Assembly (NCBI GenBank): GCA_017452785.1
Contig: JAFTLT010000006.1
Coordinates: 1 to 64,000, forward strand
DNA length: 64,000 bases
Reading direction: 5' to 3'
DNA from: Clostridia bacterium
GTDB lineage: Bacteria > Bacillota > Clostridia > Oscillospirales > Acutalibacteraceae
A program made the translations under genes and the position numbers. Below are positions 35,817 through 43,625 of this stretch, one piece after another. The stretch's first letter is position 1. Each line of letters opens with the position of its first letter. A model generated the notes under the pieces. That model was given only the letters and a program-made list of their open reading frames with translations. It was not told the DNA's origin and searched no databases.

Positions 35817-36100
35817 CCACCCGAAGAAGAACGGAAAATTCTTTTTCAGGTGGTATCTTTTTCTGTTAAGTTTCAAACCTACGGTTTGAAGTGAAGCTGT
35901 AACGCATTACAGTGAAGTATTTGCCTATTCAGGCAAATATGAAGTTAAGTTCGCCCTCAAAGTCAAAGCACTTGCAAAGCAAACTTCACTACGCAGTAAC
36001 TTCTCTGCCTCATGGCAACTTCACTTGCCCGTCAGGGCAAACTTAGTTTCGGCACAGTATGAAGCATTGCTCAGAACACTGCCTTATATCACTGTGCCGA
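35817..36100. repeat. Modular hairpin repeat, copy 2
   Basis: Second, longer copy of the repeat at 18151-18380. It has the same terminator-like first stem (CCACCCGA...TCAGGTGG) and the same final hairpin (36049-36058/36091-36100), with two extra hairpins in the middle (CTGTAACGCATTACAG and TATTTGCC...GGCAAATA). Hairpins are again spaced by ACTTCAC/GTGAAG heptamers. It lies between spoIIE and a leftward 40-residue peptide gene. Positions 35716-35816 hold nothing I can name. Confidence 0.85.
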
Positions 36101-36126
36101 TAACACAGTTCCTTAAAATATTCTGA

Positions 36127-36249
36127 TTAAACAGCTGCAGTTGTTTCTTCGTCAGTTGCTTCCTCATCACTTGGGAACATCTCGCCAAAATATCCTGCAA
36201 GAGCTTCAAAAATAGATATAAGAAGATCGATTAATTCACGGATTGACAT
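36127..36249 (-). CDS. 40-residue amphipathic peptide
   Basis: Very small protein: an amphipathic helix (MSIRELIDLLISIFEALAGY, residues 1-20, then FGEMFP) followed by an acidic Thr/Glu tail. AGGAG lies 9 nt before the ATG, and the stop is clean. It has no signal peptide. The helix closely resembles in character the C-terminal helices of the secreted enzymes in this window, but here helix and acidic part come in reverse order. I do not recognise a family. The gene runs toward repeat copy 2. Confidence 0.65.
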   Translation of the reverse strand: MSIRELIDLLISIFEALAGYFGEMFPSDEEATDEETTAAV

Positions 36250-36324
36250 AATTGTTTTCTCCTTTCATAATATTTTAATTTACAAAAAAATCATATCACA
36301 TAGATTATAAAAAATCAACAGTTT

Positions 36325-36837
36325 TTAAACAATTTCAATCTGACACATTTTCATGGCAGAGAGTGCGTTGTTGTGGCTTTCGGGGGTAACTCCTGCACAG
36401 CAAGCAGAGTCCACACTCATCTTAACTTCGGGGAGCTTTGCTTTTAAGAGCATTGCGTTTGATATAACACATATATCTGTGCAAAGCCCGATGAGTTCAA
36501 TTTCGCTTACACCATTTAAACCGGCAACATATTCACTAAGCTCAGTGGAGCCGAATGTGGGTTTATCTATAACCTTGCTGTCACCCACAGTCAGCTTGCT
36601 GCTTATCTGCCAACCATCAGTGCCTTTTATACAGTGTGGTACGGGTAGGTTTCTGCCCTCCTGAGTTTCCATATAATTATCGTGGTGCGTATCTCTTGTG
36701 AAAATCACCGTATCACCGTTTTTGCGGTAGGCTTCAATTTTATCCGCCACATTTTTCACTATCGCCTCAGCCTCTTTAGTACCAAGAGCGCCGTCGATAA
36801 AATCGTTTTGCATATCAATTACACAAAGAACCTTCAT
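36325..36837 (-). CDS. Cysteine hydrolase (isochorismatase/nicotinamidase family)
   Basis: Hydrolase of 170 residues of the isochorismatase-like superfamily, closest in pattern to nicotinamidases and related amidases. Seen: catalytic Asp in VIDMQNDFIDG (about 8), TRDTHHDNY with metal-type His residues, a Lys in KPTFGSTEL and nucleophile Cys in GLCTDICVISNA (about 120). Its start overlaps the stop of the transporter gene by one base (TAATG). The true substrate is unproven; being coupled to a sugar-type transporter is unusual for NAD salvage. Confidence 0.85.
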   Translation of the reverse strand: MKVLCVIDMQNDFIDGALGTKEAEAIVKNVADKIEAYRKNGDTVIFTRDTHHDNYMETQEGRNLPVPHCIKGTDGWQISSKLTVGDSKVIDKPTFGSTELSEYVAGLNGVSEIELIGLCTDICVISNAMLLKAKLPEVKMSVDSACCAGVTPESHNNALSAMKMCQIEIV

Positions 36838-38321
36838 TATGCTTCCACCTTTTCCATTTCCAGAGCTGCAGCCTCTCTCTTGAGCTTGAGCTGTCTTTCA
36901 ACCTCAGCTATATGAGTCTGATCGTCTTTGAGGAAGAGAATGACTATGAGGTAAAGCACTGAGCCGATTGCGGGGCCGAGAATGAACTGATGCCAACGGT
37001 ACTTGATAAATCTCGGTGCAACCTGAGCATTGATAACAGTCTGATTTGCTGCATGCTTGATGTTGGGGTCAAAGCCGAGGAACTTAAGAACATAGCCCTG
37101 AATAAACTTGGGAATAGCGGCTGTGAGCTTTGAAACAAAGTTCTGCATTGAAAAAACGATGCCTTCAGTACGCTTGCCTGTTTCAAGCTCAACCTCATCA
37201 ATTGAGTTTGTGAGAAGTGAACGGTGGGCGATATCCTTCATATTGGTGAATACCTGTGCAGTACCGAGAAGAAGCATAACTATGCCGAGAGCACCGATAT
37301 TGAGGAAACGGTCGTTTGCGCCAACAAAGAAAGCAAGAACACGGGCTACGATAGTAATTGCCTCAGAGAAAACAAGCAGTTTTTTGTTTCCGCCAAGTCT
37401 CTTGATAAGCTTGATTGCAAAGAACATTGCTATTGCACCGGGTATGCCCATAACAAAGCCATAAACCACCTGTGCCGTACCGCCGGAAATTTTACCGTTA
37501 AAATAGGAAACGCCCTGTGTTTCAAAGAAATATTCCCAAGGCAGCGCAATTGAGATACTCTGCACCGTTCTTGCAAGGCAGACAATAATGAGGGTTTTGT
37601 TATATCTGAGATCCAAGATGTCTTTCAGAATACTGCTTTTCTTTTCATCTTCTACGGGCTCAACCTTTTCTTTCATTCTGTAAGCGAGCATTGCTATAAT
37701 CATACCGCCAAGGCCGAACACAAGTGCGCCAAAAACATATGTGTTCTTTTCGGTCATAATGTCATTTTTAACAAACATATCCTTGAAGGTGGGGAAAAGA
37801 CCGCCAATAGTACCACCGAAACCTGCTGCAATAGTAATCCACTGAATAACTCGCCCACGCTCAGTCGAGTCGGGACTCGACATTGCCGCAATACCCCAGA
37901 TGGAAATATCCTGCAAGGAATAGAACACATCGAAAAGTAGGTATAAAACAAGAACAAATGCGATTGTCTGGCTTTCTTTGAGGCCGAAGTCAATAAACAT
38001 CAGGAAAACAAGAATACCGATAATAACCGGTGTCCACAAAAGGAAGGGGCGCATTTTATATCCAGGCTTATGCTTTCTGCGGTCGATAAGTCCGCCTACA
38101 ATAGGGTCGTTGATAGCGTCCCACAAGGTGCTGACACCTGTGATGATACCGGTTTTTTCTGAGGGTATTTTAAGAATGGTGTTAAGATAAACAAAGAGTC
38201 TGTTTGAAACAAAATTGTAGGTCATATTCTGACCTGTAAGACCCGCAGCATATGAAAGCAGTCGGGTATTCGACACTTTTGTTTCAGTTTCCGTGTTATC
38301 AAAAAGGAAAAACTTCTTCAT
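36837..38321 (-). CDS. GPH-family sugar:cation symporter (MFS)
   Basis: Twelve-helix transporter of 494 residues of the glycoside-pentoside-hexuronide (MFS_2) family, importing sugars or glycosides with a cation. Seen: SYAAGLTGQNMTYNFVSNRL, DAINDPIVGGLIDRRKHKPG (the family loop motif), and a C-terminal half with repeated hydrophobic segments ending in a charged tail. AAAGGGC precedes the ATG. It forms a unit with the cysteine hydrolase, under the promoter at 38353-38381. Substrate not readable. Confidence 0.92.
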   Translation of the reverse strand: MKKFFLFDNTETETKVSNTRLLSYAAGLTGQNMTYNFVSNRLFVYLNTILKIPSEKTGIITGVSTLWDAINDPIVGGLIDRRKHKPGYKMRPFLLWTPVIIGILVFLMFIDFGLKESQTIAFVLVLYLLFDVFYSLQDISIWGIAAMSSPDSTERGRVIQWITIAAGFGGTIGGLFPTFKDMFVKNDIMTEKNTYVFGALVFGLGGMIIAMLAYRMKEKVEPVEDEKKSSILKDILDLRYNKTLIIVCLARTVQSISIALPWEYFFETQGVSYFNGKISGGTAQVVYGFVMGIPGAIAMFFAIKLIKRLGGNKKLLVFSEAITIVARVLAFFVGANDRFLNIGALGIVMLLLGTAQVFTNMKDIAHRSLLTNSIDEVELETGKRTEGIVFSMQNFVSKLTAAIPKFIQGYVLKFLGFDPNIKHAANQTVINAQVAPRFIKYRWHQFILGPAIGSVLYLIVILFLKDDQTHIAEVERQLKLKREAAALEMEKVEA

Positions 38322-38352
38322 ATTCTCGCCCTTTCATCTATGTAATAATATA

Positions 38353-38381
38353 ATTATACAATACAGAAAATAAAAAAGCAA
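38353..38381 (-). promoter_or_regulatory. Promoter of GPH transporter operon
   Basis: TTGCTT (38381-38376) and TATAAT (38358-38353) with a 17-nt spacer on the minus strand. 38382-38519 is AT-rich with nothing else clear. Confidence 0.6.
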
Positions 38382-38519
38382 TAAAATGCAGTTATTTACA
38401 TATTTTTTTGTTAATTATAAATAAAAGTCTTTATTTTCATTTGTGTAATACAAATTAAACAATGTTTTTATTTGTAATTTACACCAAAAACCGCTTCGTC
38501 ATTTTGTATAAAAACTCAA

Positions 38520-38548
38520 TTGACAGTTAAAAAAAATTGTTATATAAT
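38520..38548 (+). promoter_or_regulatory. Promoter of sigma factor gene
   Basis: TTGACA (38520-38525) and TATAAT (38543-38548) with a 17-nt spacer: full consensus, unusual for a sporulation-type sigma gene. Confidence 0.82.
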
Positions 38549-38596
38549 AATCATTATACTGTGGTAGTATAATTTCCCATTTGGAAGGACACATAA

Positions 38597-39166
38597 ATGA
38601 CAGATTATTTGACTATGAGTGATGAACAGCTTTTGCAGCTTTACAGTGAAGACTGTCAGCAGGCGCTGGAGACACTCACAGACAGATATATGAAAACATC
38701 AAAGCTCATTGCAAAATCATTAAGCATTCCCTCAAGTGAAACCTGCGATTATGTTCAGGAAGGAATGCTCGGTTTTCTGTCAGCAGTCTATTCCTATGAC
38801 AAGAGCAGACACACTAAATTTTCAACCTTTGCCTATGTCTGCATTAAAAACCGTATGCTCAGCGTGCTGAGAAAATCTGCCGCAAAGGGAAATATCCCCC
38901 AAGAGCTCACAGTTTCATATGAGGAGCAGGCACAAAACATTTTAAGTGACCTGACACCTGAGGAGCAGCTGATTTCCGAAAGAAACATCACCGATATTCT
39001 CAGTGCTATTGAAAAGCTCTCACCTCAGGAGCAAAAGGTTTTCAGACTTTATCTCACGGGTCTGAGTTATGATGAAATTGCAGAAAAGCTTTCCGTAACG
39101 GCAAAAGCTGTTGACGGCACACTGCAAAGAGCAAGAAAAAAGCTGAGAAACAGTCTCAGCCTGTAA
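38597..39166 (+). CDS. Sigma-70 family sigma factor, SigH-like
   Basis: RNA polymerase sigma factor of 189 residues. Seen: region 2 (DYVQEGMLGFLSAVYSYD, FSTFAYVCIKNRMLSVLRK) and region 4 (LSPQEQKVFRLYLTGLSYDE, AKAVDGTLQRARKKLR). The region 4 pattern resembles SigH/Spo0H, but the protein is about 25 residues shorter than Bacillus SigH. GGAAGGA precedes the ATG. A zinc ribbon gene follows by 89 nt. Could be SigH or an alternative sigma of the same branch. Confidence 0.85.
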   Translation: MTDYLTMSDEQLLQLYSEDCQQALETLTDRYMKTSKLIAKSLSIPSSETCDYVQEGMLGFLSAVYSYDKSRHTKFSTFAYVCIKNRMLSVLRKSAAKGNIPQELTVSYEEQAQNILSDLTPEEQLISERNITDILSAIEKLSPQEQKVFRLYLTGLSYDEIAEKLSVTAKAVDGTLQRARKKLRNSLSL

Positions 39167-39255
39167 TATGCCCGATAGCTTAAAGTAGAGCGTTGATTAC
39201 AAAGGGCCGGTGCAATTCCGACAGGGGCAATAAAAATCAAGAGAGGTAAAAAACC

Positions 39256-39534
39256 ATGTACGAAGACAAAACACTCAAATGTAAGGAATGCGGAGCTGAC
39301 TTTATTTTCACAGCCGGCGAGCAGGAATTCTATGCTGAAAAAGGCTTCCAGAATGAGCCTCAGCGTTGCAGAGAGTGCCGTAATGCACGTAAGAATGCTG
39401 CAAGACCTGCACGTGAAACTTACACTGCTACCTGCGCACATTGCGGCGGCGAAGCTGTTGTTCCCTTCAAACCCACAGAGGGCAGAGATGTTTTATGCAA
39501 CGACTGCTTCAAGAAGTCAAAAGAAAACGCATAA
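39256..39534 (+). CDS. Zinc-ribbon protein
   Basis: Cytoplasmic protein of 92 residues with two zinc ribbons. Seen: CKECGADFIFTAGEQEFYAE and GFQNEPQRCRECR (first ribbon; the FTxxEQxFY pattern is a known clostridial family), then CAHCGG and CNDCF (second ribbon, typical of CxxC-x-G-type). Function unknown; perhaps nucleic acid or ribosome binding. GAGAGG precedes the ATG, and a strong terminator follows. The 89-nt leader after the sigma gene shows no named element. Confidence 0.88.
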   Translation: MYEDKTLKCKECGADFIFTAGEQEFYAEKGFQNEPQRCRECRNARKNAARPARETYTATCAHCGGEAVVPFKPTEGRDVLCNDCFKKSKENA

Positions 39535-39555
39535 TTGAAAAGATATAATGCGATG

Positions 39556-39586
39556 CCGGAAACCCAGTGTTTCCGGTTTTCTTTTG
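39556..39586 (+). terminator. Terminator of zinc-ribbon gene
   Basis: CCGGAAAC (39556-39563) pairs with GTTTCCGG (39569-39576), then TTTTCTTTTG. Confidence 0.88.
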
Positions 39587-39667
39587 TGCTTTTAAACAAA
39601 TAAACCCTGCCTTTGAATGCAATATCAACAAAAATTGTTACCAAATTGTTATTAAAACCGAAAGATA

Positions 39668-39696
39668 TTGAAATATTTAATTCATAATGTTATCAT
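39668..39696 (+). promoter_or_regulatory. Promoter of glycosidase-like gene
   Basis: TTGAAA (39668-39673) and TATCAT (39691-39696) with a 17-nt spacer. Confidence 0.55.
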
Positions 39697-39729
39697 ATTT
39701 TCACAACATTATGAAAAGGAGAAATCAAT

Positions 39730-40968
39730 ATGTCATTCCCACCAATCTTTGCAAAAATCGTAGGTTTTCTTCTTGCCGTACTCACACCTCTTTTAAGTTT
39801 CATTGTTATGGATGTAACAGGTCCGTGTAACAATCAGGTTGAAATCGCCCTCGAAAAAACAGACGGTTATATCAAAGGCGTTTGCCACGCTGACCCACAG
39901 TATGATCTTTTAAAAGAGGGCAATATCGAATGGTTCCGTGATGATATTCCCTTCCCCTATGACAAAGACGGCAACCTTTCGCAAAGCTATATTAACTGGA
40001 AAAAGTACGCTCAGGGCTATGCAGATAACGGCATAAGAATTTTTGCTGTTACACCCTACCCCGAAGATTTTATTGAATACGGCCTTGATCCGAGACTACC
40101 CGAAAACAGACAGGCAATTCAGGATATAGCCCGTTTTTATGTTGAAGACCTCAAAGGTATTGTAGGTGCTTTCCAGATTACCAACGAAATGGGTATAGAC
40201 CGTTTCACATATCCTTTGACTATGGATGAAGCTTATGATTTCATCGGTATGCAACTTGAGGCTATGTACCCCATAAGAGGGGATATTCTCATAGGCTATA
40301 ATCTTGCAGCTCTTTCTATTGCTACAATGCCCATCGAAATGAGAGAATATCACCAATACTGCGACTATGTTGGCGTTGACCTCTATCTCGGTTGTTTTGA
40401 AAATCTACTCAAAAACGCTAACCAGTATATAACTATTCTCAATTATGTCAGAAAGGTAACACGCAAGCCCATTATCCTTTGCGAATTCGGTTATATCGGT
40501 CTTGGTGAACCTAAGAGTGATGCCCAAAAGAAAGAAATTCTTGAAAGCTACGGCTATTCAAGTGAGGAAGAAGCAAGAGCTGATATTGATAAATTCATCA
40601 GCAACCTGCCTCCCGAACTGGCAGACGAATTTGACCAGTATGCTGACGAAACATCTGAATACAGAGCTAATCTTATGTTTGAAGGCGAATTCTCCAACCA
40701 CCTTTACAGAGAGCTCCACGACGGTTACGGTCTTTATGGCTTTGAGCATACTCCCGAAGGTCAGGCTGAGTTCTTCTCATATATTATTCCTAAGATAAGA
40801 AAGCTTGACTTTGTTATCGGCTCAATAGTTTATTGCTGGTCTGACAGCGGTGACTGCTATGTCTGCGGTCAGGAGGACTGCCCCGTTGAAACAAAGTGGG
40901 GACTTGTTGACTGTGAAGGAAATCCGAAACCCGCATATTATGCAGTTAAAGAGGCTTTTGCCGATTAA
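39730..40968 (+). CDS. Clan GH-A-like glycosidase with N-terminal membrane helix
   Basis: Protein of 412 residues. Seen: an N-terminal hydrophobic helix (about 7-30) with few basic residues before it, so an anchor or odd signal; then a TIM-barrel-like region with acid/base Glu in FQITNE (about 154) and nucleophile Glu in ILCEFG (about 253), the ~100-residue spacing of clan GH-A (GH5/GH39/GH42-like). CxxC pairs (CYVCGQEDCP) near the C-terminus and the WGLVDCEGNPKPAYYAV ending are typical of beta-glycosidases of this clan. Exact family and substrate are not readable. GGAG precedes the ATG; a terminator follows. Confidence 0.72.
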   Translation: MSFPPIFAKIVGFLLAVLTPLLSFIVMDVTGPCNNQVEIALEKTDGYIKGVCHADPQYDLLKEGNIEWFRDDIPFPYDKDGNLSQSYINWKKYAQGYADNGIRIFAVTPYPEDFIEYGLDPRLPENRQAIQDIARFYVEDLKGIVGAFQITNEMGIDRFTYPLTMDEAYDFIGMQLEAMYPIRGDILIGYNLAALSIATMPIEMREYHQYCDYVGVDLYLGCFENLLKNANQYITILNYVRKVTRKPIILCEFGYIGLGEPKSDAQKKEILESYGYSSEEEARADIDKFISNLPPELADEFDQYADETSEYRANLMFEGEFSNHLYRELHDGYGLYGFEHTPEGQAEFFSYIIPKIRKLDFVIGSIVYCWSDSGDCYVCGQEDCPVETKWGLVDCEGNPKPAYYAVKEAFAD

Positions 40969-40986
40969 TAAGCAGATCAAATTTTA

Positions 40987-41018
40987 CCGGAGTATCCGTC
41001 AGGGTACTCCGGCTTTTT
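40987..41018 (+). terminator. Terminator of glycosidase-like gene
   Basis: CCGGAGTA (40987-40994) pairs with TACTCCGG (41005-41012), then CTTTTTAT. Confidence 0.87.
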
Positions 41019-41649
41019 ATATATCCTTGAAGGACTCAAATGCACCTTCGCACGGTTTTGATGTGAATAACATAGCTTCTCCGCTTAAAGGGTGAATAAA
41101 GGAAATTGAGGTGGAATAAAGACCTATGTCACAGTTTTCTTTGCTGCCGTATTTCCTATCCCCCACCAAAGGCATTTTCCTTGAAGCGAATTGCACTCTT
41201 ATCTGGTGAGTTCTGCCCGTTTCAAGGCGTACCGAGTAAAGAGATCTGCCGTTCACAGTTTTAACAAGACGATAATGGAGAATTGCTTTTTTCACGCCCT
41301 TGCGCTCACGCCTTGCAATAAAGGATTTGTTTCTCTGCTTATCAAAAAAGAGCAAATCCTCCATGGTACCCTCAGCAGCAATATCACCTTCAGCCGTCAC
41401 TGCAAGATAATTCTTTTTCATTGTTCTGTCGCTGACCTGCTTTGATAGTACCCCTGCCGCTTTTTGCGTTTTGGCATAGACCATGACACCGCTGACATCT
41501 TTGTCGAGTCTGTGCACAGGGTAAATTTGGCAGGCACATTTTTCACCGAGCACCGCCACCATGCTTTGCGTACCCGGTGCACCCTCTTGTGAAATGAGAC
41601 CTTTCGGCTTTATACAAACCACTATTTCATTATCTTCATAAATTATCAT
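41017..41649 (-). CDS. RluA-family pseudouridine synthase
   Basis: RNA pseudouridine synthase of 210 residues, short form without an S4 domain. Seen: catalytic Asp motif HRLDKDVSGVMVYAKT (Asp about 48) and the C-terminal RLETGRTHQIRVQFA. Modifies rRNA or tRNA; the target position is not readable. GAGGGAT precedes the ATG, close to the rny terminator. Its stop overlaps the terminator of the convergent upstream gene. Confidence 0.93.
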   Translation of the reverse strand: MIIYEDNEIVVCIKPKGLISQEGAPGTQSMVAVLGEKCACQIYPVHRLDKDVSGVMVYAKTQKAAGVLSKQVSDRTMKKNYLAVTAEGDIAAEGTMEDLLFFDKQRNKSFIARRERKGVKKAILHYRLVKTVNGRSLYSVRLETGRTHQIRVQFASRKMPLVGDRKYGSKENCDIGLYSTSISFIHPLSGEAMLFTSKPCEGAFESFKDI

Positions 41650-41660
41650 AATTATCCCTC

Positions 41661-41693
41661 AAAAAAAGAGTTGCATCCTCGGACACAACTCTT
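41661..41693. terminator. Terminator downstream of rny
   Basis: AAGAGTTG (41666-41673) pairs with CAACTCTT (41686-41693); seven T follow on the minus strand. The RluA gene starts inside the far flank, so it may need its own promoter or readthrough. Confidence 0.8.
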
Positions 41694-41760
41694 AGTTTTT
41701 TATTGCGTAGCAACTTTTTTTGCAATTCCGCCATGCATTCTATGCACAGATGAGGCGATC

Positions 41761-43314
41761 TTATTTTGCAAAATCTGTAGCTCTTGTTTCACGAATAAGA
41801 TTAATCTTAATCTGACCGGGATACTCAAGCTCCTGCTCAATCTTTTCAACGATGTTGCGGGCAACGAGTGCCATCTCATCATCACTGATTGCTTCAGGGT
41901 TAACAATAATGCGAACCTCACGGCCTGCCTGAATTGCAAATGCCTTTTCAACACCCTTAAAGGATTCTGAAAGCTCCTCGAGAGTCTTAAGACGCTTGAT
42001 ATAGTTTTCGAGATTTTCTCTTCTTGCACCGGGTCTTGCAGCTGAGATAGCATCAGCAGCCTGAACAAGGCAAGCAATTATAGTCTTGGGCTCAACATCA
42101 CCGTGGTGAGCTTCAATTGCATTGAGAATAATGTCGTTTTCCTTATACTTCTTAGCGTACTCAACACCGAGCTCTATATGTGAGCCTTCCTGCTGACGGT
42201 CAACAGCCTTGCCTATGTCGTGCAGAAGACCTGCTCGTCTTGCGAGCTTCACATCAACGCCGAGCTCAGCAGCCATAAGACCTGCAATATAAGAAACCTC
42301 AAGTGAGTGAGTGAGAATATTCTGACCGTAGCTAGTACGGTATTTAAGGCGACCGATGAGCTTAACAAGCTCGTTATGAATGCCGTTTACACCTGCATCA
42401 ATAACAGCTCTTTCACCTGCCTGCTTGATTGTCTGGTCAACTTCTCTCTTAGCCTTCTCATGGATTTTTTCAATGAGAGCCGGATGGATACGTCCGTCAG
42501 CAATAAGCTTTTCAAGAGTGAGTCTTGCAACTTCTCTTCTGACAGGGTCGAAGCATGAAAGAGTGATTGCCTCAGGTGTGTCATCAATAATAAGGTCAAC
42601 ACCTGTGATTGTTTCAAGGGCTCTGATGTTGCGGCCTTCACGACCGATAATGCGTCCCTTCATTTCATCGTTGGGCAGTGCAACAGCACTGACTGTAACC
42701 TCAGATGTGTGATCTGCAGCACAGCGCTGAATTGCTGTTGTGATAATCTCTCTTGCAAGATTTTCGCTTTCATCACGAATTTCCTGCTCATACTCCATAA
42801 TTTTAACTGCTTTTTCTCTTTTAAGAGTTTCTTCAAGTGAATTAAGTAAATCCACCTTTGCCTGCTCTTTTGTATAGCCTGCTATTTTTTCAAGCATTTC
42901 ACACTGGCTTCTTTTGATGCTTTCTGCCTCGGAAAGTTGGATTTCAGCCTGTTTTATCTTCTGATCAAGAGTTTCTTCTTTTTTCTCCAGAGTTTCAGTC
43001 TTTTTGTCAAGAGATTCTTCCTTCTGAATAATTCTCTTTTCCTGTCTCTGAACTTCATTTCTTCTGTCACGAAGCTCACGCTCAGTTTCAGTTCTTAATC
43101 TATGAATTTCATCTTTAGCTTCAAGTACAGCTTCACGCTTTTTTGTTTCTGCCTCGTTAACAGCCTGATTTACAATGCGGGTTGCTTCTTCATTAGCTGA
43201 GCCTATAAGAGCTTCCGCAGTCTTTTTTCTGTGAGCTGAACCTGCAACAAAACCGATTACTGCAAAAATTACAGCAGCAACAACAGCGATGATTATTGTA
43301 ATTATCCAATCCAA
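41761..43314 (-). CDS. rny: Ribonuclease Y
   Basis: Membrane-anchored endoribonuclease that begins mRNA decay in Firmicutes. 517 residues. Seen: N-terminal membrane helix (1-25), a long coiled coil (about 40-190), KH domain with [15 protein letters not shown], and HD domain with [10 protein letters not shown] and [10 protein letters not shown]. The start codon is TTG at 43314, fixed by AAGGAGGT 8 nt upstream and by the family N-terminus; a weak start may limit levels. It has its own promoter at 43471-43499. Confidence 0.97.
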   Translation of the reverse strand: MDWIITIIIAVVAAVIFAVIGFVAGSAHRKKTAEALIGSANEEATRIVNQAVNEAETKKREAVLEAKDEIHRLRTETERELRDRRNEVQRQEKRIIQKEESLDKKTETLEKKEETLDQKIKQAEIQLSEAESIKRSQCEMLEKIAGYTKEQAKVDLLNSLEETLKREKAVKIMEYEQEIRDESENLAREIITTAIQRCAADHTSEVTVSAVALPNDEMKGRIIGREGRNIRALETITGVDLIIDDTPEAITLSCFDPVRREVARLTLEKLIADGRIHPALIEKIHEKAKREVDQTIKQAGERAVIDAGVNGIHNELVKLIGRLKYRTSYGQNILTHSLEVSYIAGLMAAELGVDVKLARRAGLLHDIGKAVDRQQEGSHIELGVEYAKKYKENDIILNAIEAHHGDVEPKTIIACLVQAADAISAARPGARRENLENYIKRLKTLEELSESFKGVEKAFAIQAGREVRIIVNPEAISDDEMALVARNIVEKIEQELEYPGQIKINLIRETRATDFAK

Positions 43315-43470
43315 GTAGCAGCACCTCCTTCTTTTTCATAATTCAAATTTGGGTCAATCTAATGTAACACAGCATAAGCTGCGATTAAATAAATCCATTC
43401 CGAATTGTCATCAAAAGAATTACAGTATTATTACCCGAACGACAGTGCCACAAATAACACTATCTTGTAT

Positions 43471-43499
43471 ATTTTAAAACAAAACACGCAATATGTCAA
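43471..43499 (-). promoter_or_regulatory. rny promoter
   Basis: TTGACA (43499-43494) and TAAAAT (43476-43471) with a 17-nt spacer, giving a leader of about 150 nt in which I see no named structure. Confidence 0.7.
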
Positions 43500-43583
43500 G
43501 CAAAAAACCGATAAAGTATATTATTTTTTATTATAAATTGTATAAAAATTCTCCCGGCAATAAAAATATCTTGTAAACAATAC

Positions 43584-43617
43584 AAAAAATCTCCCTCATA
43601 TTTTAAATGAGGGAGAA
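43584..43617 (-). terminator. Terminator of surface protein gene
   Basis: TCTCCCTCAT (43590-43599) pairs with ATGAGGGAGA (43607-43616), followed by TTTTTTG on the minus strand. Confidence 0.88.
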
Positions 43618-43625
43618 ATGTTCAT

